A DNA stretch of 18,415 bases from an uncultured Alistipes sp. (lineage in GTDB: Bacteria; Bacteroidota; Bacteroidia; Bacteroidales; Rikenellaceae): contig CAJGEC010000032.1 of the NCBI GenBank assembly GCA_904502285.1, positions 1-18,415 on the forward strand. Reading direction: 5' to 3'. This document shows positions 14,685-18,415 of this stretch, in pieces; position 1 is the first letter of the stretch; the number at the start of each line of letters is the position of its first letter. Both the position numbers and the translations under genes were made by a program. The notes under the pieces were generated by a model. That model was not told the DNA's origin. It saw only the letters and a list, made by a program, of their open reading frames with translations, and made no database searches.

Positions 14685-16017
14685 ACCAGTCGAGGTCGCT
14701 GTTCCATTCACCATCAGCCCCCTCATATATTATAGCGCGTTCGTCGCCAAACGACTTCAACTTCTCGTATGCCTTATACATATTGTAGCCATTTCCCGAA
14801 CCATCCCCCGCAAGGCGGAAGGCGATTATCGAGACGTGGTTTTGCGCCCTGCGATACATAGCCTCGACACGCCAGAGATACTCCTCCTCCAACCACGGCA
14901 TATTTGCTGGCGTACCCTCCACCGAGCGATCCTCGGCCTTCGAGGGTGATGATATCGCCGCGCAGTCGATAACATAGATGCCAACACTATCACAAATATC
15001 ATAAAACCACTCTGGCTGTGGGTAGTCGGGGCAAAGCGTATTAAAACCCTTGGCTTTCAATGCCTTTACCTCACGCTCGACCGTTGCCCTATCTGCAGTT
15101 GCGTTATAGCGAGTTCTGTTTATCGCGATAGGCTTTCCGAAGGCAGTAATCTCACCCTGAGCGTTAAAGCCATACTTGGCAAAGCCCACCTTTAGTGGAA
15201 TATACTCCCTGAGGATACCACTGAGTTTTATGTATAGCGTAAGGTCGTATAGTTTAGGATTTGATGGCGACCAGCGGTTTGGATTCGAGTTATAGACCCA
15301 AGGGGTATAGCTCACCGTGTCTCGCGAGAAACCCGCTACCTCATAGCCATTTACGCTATAGTCAATCAACTTACCATCGGGAGCATAGATGTCGTAGCCA
15401 AGCTCTATGACCTCGTCGGTAGAGAACGAGTTGTTCGCAACGATATCGAGTTGCAACTGTGCGAAACGCTCCAACGAATCTGGCACAAGGCGCACGTTGA
15501 AGTCGTAAAGGCCCAACTTACGCTGAGCAAAGATGTAGCAGTTCTCGAACTTAGCACGTCTACTCTGCTCCAACCCCTCGTCAAGGAGCGACATATACGA
15601 CTCCTCCACGACCACTATTGCTATGGTATTCTCCCCCTGGTCGAGGTATGGCGAAATGAAGGTCTCCGTAGGTGTAAACCTATCTATCGGCTCAGTCACC
15701 TGCTTGCCATTTACGAATATGGTGTAGTCCGCCCCAACATTCTCTGTATGGAGATAGGCGTTATAGTCGTTCCAAGAGGCTGGGACCTCGACGGTTTGCT
15801 CGTAAACGGCACGCACACTTCCCGTTGCATTCTCGAATTGCAAGAGGGGTGCTATGGCTATATATTTGTCTATACCGCTCCTTAAGTCCCGTTTGGCATC
15901 CTCGCGCTTGTCGTAACATACGAACTCCGTGCGAGCTATGCGCGCTTGCGCCATCGCCTCCACTCCGATAATCAGTGCTATGGCGAGCATTGCCACATTT
16001 GCTATATTTCTTAGCAT
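14683..16017 (-). CDS. secreted GH2-like protein, C-terminally truncated probable pseudoenzyme
   Basis: A 444-residue exported protein (signal peptide about 1-24, ending AMAQA) related to beta-galactosidase-like glycoside hydrolase family 2. It has the jelly-roll sugar-binding domain (about 45-170; VYEQTVEVPASWN, IFVNGK, LDQGENTIAI), an Ig-like domain (about 180-290; NRWSPSNPKLYDLTLYIKL) and the first half of the TIM barrel (about 290-444; GKPIAINRTRYN, ALKAKGFNTL, WFYDICDSVGIYVID). The catalytic motifs are changed: the usual NRHEH is NRTRY, SHYP is DYP, DEANIETHG is DCAAISSPS, and the acid/base Glu in LGNESGNG is Asp405 in LAGDGSGNG. The protein stops at EWNSDLDW, before the nucleophile half of the barrel (GH2 enzymes are usually 800-1000 aa). 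Most likely non-catalytic, perhaps sugar-binding. The stop sits in a terminator hairpin, so the shortened form seems settled rather than freshly broken. Confidence 0.82.
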   Translation of the reverse strand: MLRNIANVAMLAIALIIGVEAMAQARIARTEFVCYDKREDAKRDLRSGIDKYIAIAPLLQFENATGSVRAVYEQTVEVPASWNDYNAYLHTENVGADYTIFVNGKQVTEPIDRFTPTETFISPYLDQGENTIAIVVVEESYMSLLDEGLEQSRRAKFENCYIFAQRKLGLYDFNVRLVPDSLERFAQLQLDIVANNSFSTDEVIELGYDIYAPDGKLIDYSVNGYEVAGFSRDTVSYTPWVYNSNPNRWSPSNPKLYDLTLYIKLSGILREYIPLKVGFAKYGFNAQGEITAFGKPIAINRTRYNATADRATVEREVKALKAKGFNTLCPDYPQPEWFYDICDSVGIYVIDCAAISSPSKAEDRSVEGTPANMPWLEEEYLWRVEAMYRRAQNHVSIIAFRLAGDGSGNGYNMYKAYEKLKSFGDERAIIYEGADGEWNSDLDW

Positions 16018-16038
16018 AATCCCTCTGTTTTATTGTCG

Positions 16039-16072
16039 CAAAGATAGTGATTCCTTTGCAATAAAAAACCAA
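16039..16072 (-). promoter_or_regulatory. possible promoter of the GH2-like gene
   Basis: TATCTTTG on the minus strand (16039-16046) is a full match to the -7 element, 22 nt from the start codon at 16017. The nearest TTG (16070-16072) gives a 23-nt spacer, longer than usual, so strength may be low. Confidence 0.45.
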
Positions 16073-16103
16073 GAATCCCCTTTTTTATTTATTCTATATT
16101 TAT

Positions 16104-16111
16104 TACCTTTG
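16104..16111 (+). promoter_or_regulatory. promoter -7 element of the ABC exporter operon
   Basis: TACCTTTG matches TAnnTTTG, 17 nt before ATG at 16129. The -33 region is a T tract without a clear TTG. It is divergent from the promoter of the GH2-like gene. Confidence 0.55.
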
Positions 16112-16128
16112 TGTAAAATTAATATGCT

Positions 16129-17055
16129 ATGGACAACATTCTTCAAATTGAGAAGGTCAGCAAAAGCTATACAGGACATAAGGCTCTGGACGATGTGTCG
16201 CTAAACGTGCCTCGCGGAGCGGTCTACGGACTCCTTGGCCCTAATGGTGCTGGCAAGACCACTCTCATACGTATTATCACACGCATCACCTTGGCCGATT
16301 CAGGCAGGGTGCTACTCGATGGCAAGACACTCACCGCCGACGACATCTTCAAGATAGGCTATATGCCCGAAGAGCGAGGTCTCTACAAGAAGATGCGTGT
16401 TGGTGAGCAAGCCCTATTCTTTGCACGTCTCAGAGGCTTAGAGGGCCGCGAGGCGGAGCGTCGCCTACGCCAATGGTTCGAGAGACTCTCCATCGCCGAC
16501 TGGTGGGATAAGAGGGTCGAGGACCTCTCTAAGGGTATGGCTCAGAAGGTACAGTTCATCACCACCGTTGTTCACGAACCCAAGTTGCTCATCTTCGACG
16601 AGCCATTTTCGGGCTTCGACCCCATCAATGCCAACCTCCTCAAAGAGGAGATTTTGGGACTTCGCGACCGTGGTGCTACGGTGATATTCTCGACCCACAA
16701 TATGGCATCGGTTGAGGAGATTTGCGACCATATCACCCTTATCAACAAGTCGCATAACATCCTCTCAGGCTCTGTAGAGGAGATTCGTCGCTCGGCAGGA
16801 GGTAACAACTTCGAGGTACTCCACCGCGCCTCGGATACCACGTTCGAGCAAGCCTTGGCAGGACGTGCTACGACCATTGGCCAGAGTGTGGGTGTGGTCG
16901 GAGGCTTCCGCCAGACGAAGATACATATCCCCGAAGACAGAGACATACGTGCGGTCATCGCCTCGCTCAACGACAATTGCGAGCTAAGAGCCTTGCGCGA
17001 GGTTATGCCCTCAATGAATGACATATTCATCCGTGCCGTGAATGGTACACTTTAA
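16129..17055 (+). CDS. ABC transporter ATP-binding protein (NatA/YhaQ type)
   Basis: A 308-residue cytoplasmic ATPase that would power the membrane protein encoded 11 nt downstream. All ABC motifs are intact: Walker A GPNGAGKT (37-44), Q-loop region at YMPEERGLYKKM (78-89), signature LSKGM (133-137), Walker B LLIFDE (153-158), D-loop SGFDP (161-165) and switch His190 (STHNM). After the nucleotide-binding domain there is an 80-90 residue C-terminal domain (DUF4162-like) found in the NatA/YhaQ branch. That branch exports Na+, peptides or lipophilic compounds; the substrate here cannot be told. The signature is LSKGM rather than the canonical LSGGQ, which is common in this branch. The start is supported by the upstream -7 element and lack of any earlier in-frame start. 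Confidence 0.93.
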   Translation: MDNILQIEKVSKSYTGHKALDDVSLNVPRGAVYGLLGPNGAGKTTLIRIITRITLADSGRVLLDGKTLTADDIFKIGYMPEERGLYKKMRVGEQALFFARLRGLEGREAERRLRQWFERLSIADWWDKRVEDLSKGMAQKVQFITTVVHEPKLLIFDEPFSGFDPINANLLKEEILGLRDRGATVIFSTHNMASVEEICDHITLINKSHNILSGSVEEIRRSAGGNNFEVLHRASDTTFEQALAGRATTIGQSVGVVGGFRQTKIHIPEDRDIRAVIASLNDNCELRALREVMPSMNDIFIRAVNGTL

Positions 17056-17066
17056 AGCGTGCAGTT

Positions 17067-18347
17067 ATGAAGAAGATGTATCTCATTATAGAGCGCGAGT
17101 ATTTGGAGCGCGTTCGTAAGAAGTCCTTTATCATCGTCACACTCCTTATGCCTATCCTTATGATAGGCCTTATGATTGCCCCTACGTTGATGATGCTCTA
17201 CAGCACCAGCGACCAGAAGCAGATTGTCGTTATCGACAAGTCGGGCCGTGTTGCCGACAAGCTACAACCCTCGGCCGAGATTCTATTTGTCGAGGAGAGT
17301 GTTCTAAGCAAGGCCGAGGCCTGCAACGTCTATAACGAGGAGAGTGGCATCTTTGGCGTCCTCTACATAGGCGAAGAGATCGAGGCCAGAGACTCCGTGC
17401 AACTCATCACCAATAGTTCGCTCTCTCCAATGCTCGAAGAGAATATAGCGACACAGATATCCTCTATTGTCGAGCGAGAGAAGCTCCTGGCCTACAACAT
17501 CGACAACCTCGACGAGATATTGGCTAACGTAGAGACCCACATTGAGTTAAGCACCTACCTCAACGACGGCACAGGTGCCGAGGAGAGTATGGAGAGTACC
17601 TCGTCGGGTATGAACTATATACTTGGCTTGGTGCTTGGTATGTTGCTCTATATGGTCATCCTGCTCTATGGACAGATGGTGCTTACCTCCGTAGTCGAGG
17701 AGAAGGCGTCGAGAGTTCTCGACGTTATGGTCACAACGTGTACCCCATTCCAACTTATGATGGGTAAGATATTAGGTATCGCCCTTGTAGCCATCACACA
17801 GATTGGCATCTGGGCCCTCCTCGTAATATCATCCTCGAAGTTTTTGCTCCCAACGCTTCTACCAGCCGATATCGCCGCTACGAACGATATGATGCTTGGC
17901 TCGGTGGTTGGCACATTGGGCGATACGGGCTATATCGCTATGCTCTTTACCTACCTCTTGCTATTCATCCTCGGTGGTTTCCTCCTCTACGCCTCGCTCT
18001 ATGCTGCAGCGGGCTCAGCGGTAGATTCTGTGCAGGACGGACAGCAATTCAACACCGTCATTATGTTGCCTATCATCCTCTCGATAATAGTTATGACATC
18101 GGTATTCAACGACCCTAACTCGTCACTCGTCTTCTGGGGTTCTATGATACCATTTACCTCTCCTGTGGTTATGGTTGCCCGAATACCATTCGGCATCCCT
18201 ACGTGGGAGATTGTCACATCGCTATTGATACTCTACGCCACCTTCATCCTTACTACGTGGATGGCTGCGAAGATCTACCGTGTCGGTATCTTTATGCACG
18301 GCAAGCGACCATCGTGGGGCGACCTATGGCGCTGGATTCGCCAGTAG
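17067..18347 (+). CDS. ABC transporter permease (NatB/YhaP type, ABC2 membrane family)
   Basis: A 426-residue inner-membrane protein, partner of the preceding ATPase. Layout is typical of the family: short cytoplasmic amphipathic start (MKKMYLIIEREYLERVRKKS), first helix (about 21-45), a large external domain (about 50-180), then a block of five further helices (about 184-205, 234-255, 287-312, 330-350, 383-405). The motif EEKASRVLDVMVTTCTPFQL (about 211-230), in the loop after the second helix, is a hallmark of ABC-2 NatB/YhaP permeases. The protein ends with a short basic cytoplasmic tail. Co-transcribed with the ATPase and followed by a strong terminator, so the operon has only these two genes in this window. 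Confidence 0.92.
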   Translation: MKKMYLIIEREYLERVRKKSFIIVTLLMPILMIGLMIAPTLMMLYSTSDQKQIVVIDKSGRVADKLQPSAEILFVEESVLSKAEACNVYNEESGIFGVLYIGEEIEARDSVQLITNSSLSPMLEENIATQISSIVEREKLLAYNIDNLDEILANVETHIELSTYLNDGTGAEESMESTSSGMNYILGLVLGMLLYMVILLYGQMVLTSVVEEKASRVLDVMVTTCTPFQLMMGKILGIALVAITQIGIWALLVISSSKFLLPTLLPADIAATNDMMLGSVVGTLGDTGYIAMLFTYLLLFILGGFLLYASLYAAAGSAVDSVQDGQQFNTVIMLPIILSIIVMTSVFNDPNSSLVFWGSMIPFTSPVVMVARIPFGIPTWEIVTSLLILYATFILTTWMAAKIYRVGIFMHGKRPSWGDLWRWIRQ

Positions 18348-18366
18348 GTTACGCTTAAACATAATA

Positions 18367-18410
18367 AAGGGCGCGTCCTTCAGCTTGGAGGACTCGCCCT
18401 TAATTTTTTT
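18367..18410 (+). terminator. intrinsic terminator of the ABC exporter operon
   Basis: Stem AAGGGCG/CGCCCTT extended by GTCCTT/GAGGAC with one mismatch (C74-T94 in the last hundred), short loop, followed by TTAATTTTTTT, 20 nt past the permease stop. A strong Rho-independent terminator. Confidence 0.9.
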
Positions 18411-18415
18411 GCCAA

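Noticed and set aside
14683..16017. Frameshifted GH2 gene continuing in another frame downstream
   Set aside because: Only 50 nt separate its stop from the convergent STAND gene and they are occupied by a hairpin; there is no room for the missing half.
16465..17030. Minus-strand frames of 96 and 152 aa
   Set aside because: Shadows of the ABC ATPase gene, which has all its motifs on the plus strand.

Overview
The window reads as chromosomal DNA of a member of the Bacteroidota, most likely order Bacteroidales (an Alistipes/Rikenellaceae-like or related gut lineage, though I cannot fix the genus). Grounds: the Bacteroidota-type promoter (TTG, about 19-20 nt, TAnnTTTG) recurs upstream of several genes; start codons lack clear Shine-Dalgarno sequences; and the families seen (DUF3078 barrel protein, OprO/P-type porin, CcsB/CcsA system II cytochrome c assembly, GH2-type secreted protein) are typical of the group.

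Layout. (1) 11-83: tRNA-Gly(GCC) on the minus strand with its own near-perfect promoter, inside an AT-rich, T-tract-rich intergenic stretch. (2) 400-3468, minus: probable operon of a DUF3078 outer-membrane protein, an S41 C-terminal processing protease and a tiny membrane-anchored acidic protein. (3) 3640-6696, minus: a three-gene cytochrome c unit, CcsB/ResB-like and CcsA (heme c ligation) followed by their likely client, a tri-heme cytochrome c peroxidase, with a terminator at its end. (4) 6883-9583, minus: a porin followed by a Gate-domain inner-membrane transporter, ending in a strong terminator. (5) 9770-14632, plus: one very large gene (1620 aa) for a STAND/AAA-type P-loop NTPase with a TIR/DUF4062-like N-terminal domain and about 1100 residues of helical repeats. 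This is the architecture of single-gene anti-phage sensors and is the most interesting item here. (6) 14683-16017, minus: a secreted GH2-like protein that has lost the catalytic motifs and the second half of the barrel. (7) 16129-18347, plus: a NatAB/YhaQP-type ABC exporter pair with a clear terminator.

How they fit together: most genes are ordinary envelope and respiratory functions in short operons bounded by hairpin terminators. The STAND gene stands alone. It is divergent from the porin operon, convergent with the GH2-like remnant, and has its own consensus promoter, as expected of a self-contained accessory cassette placed between housekeeping operons. I saw no CRISPR array, insertion sequence, integrase or obvious direct-repeat attachment site.
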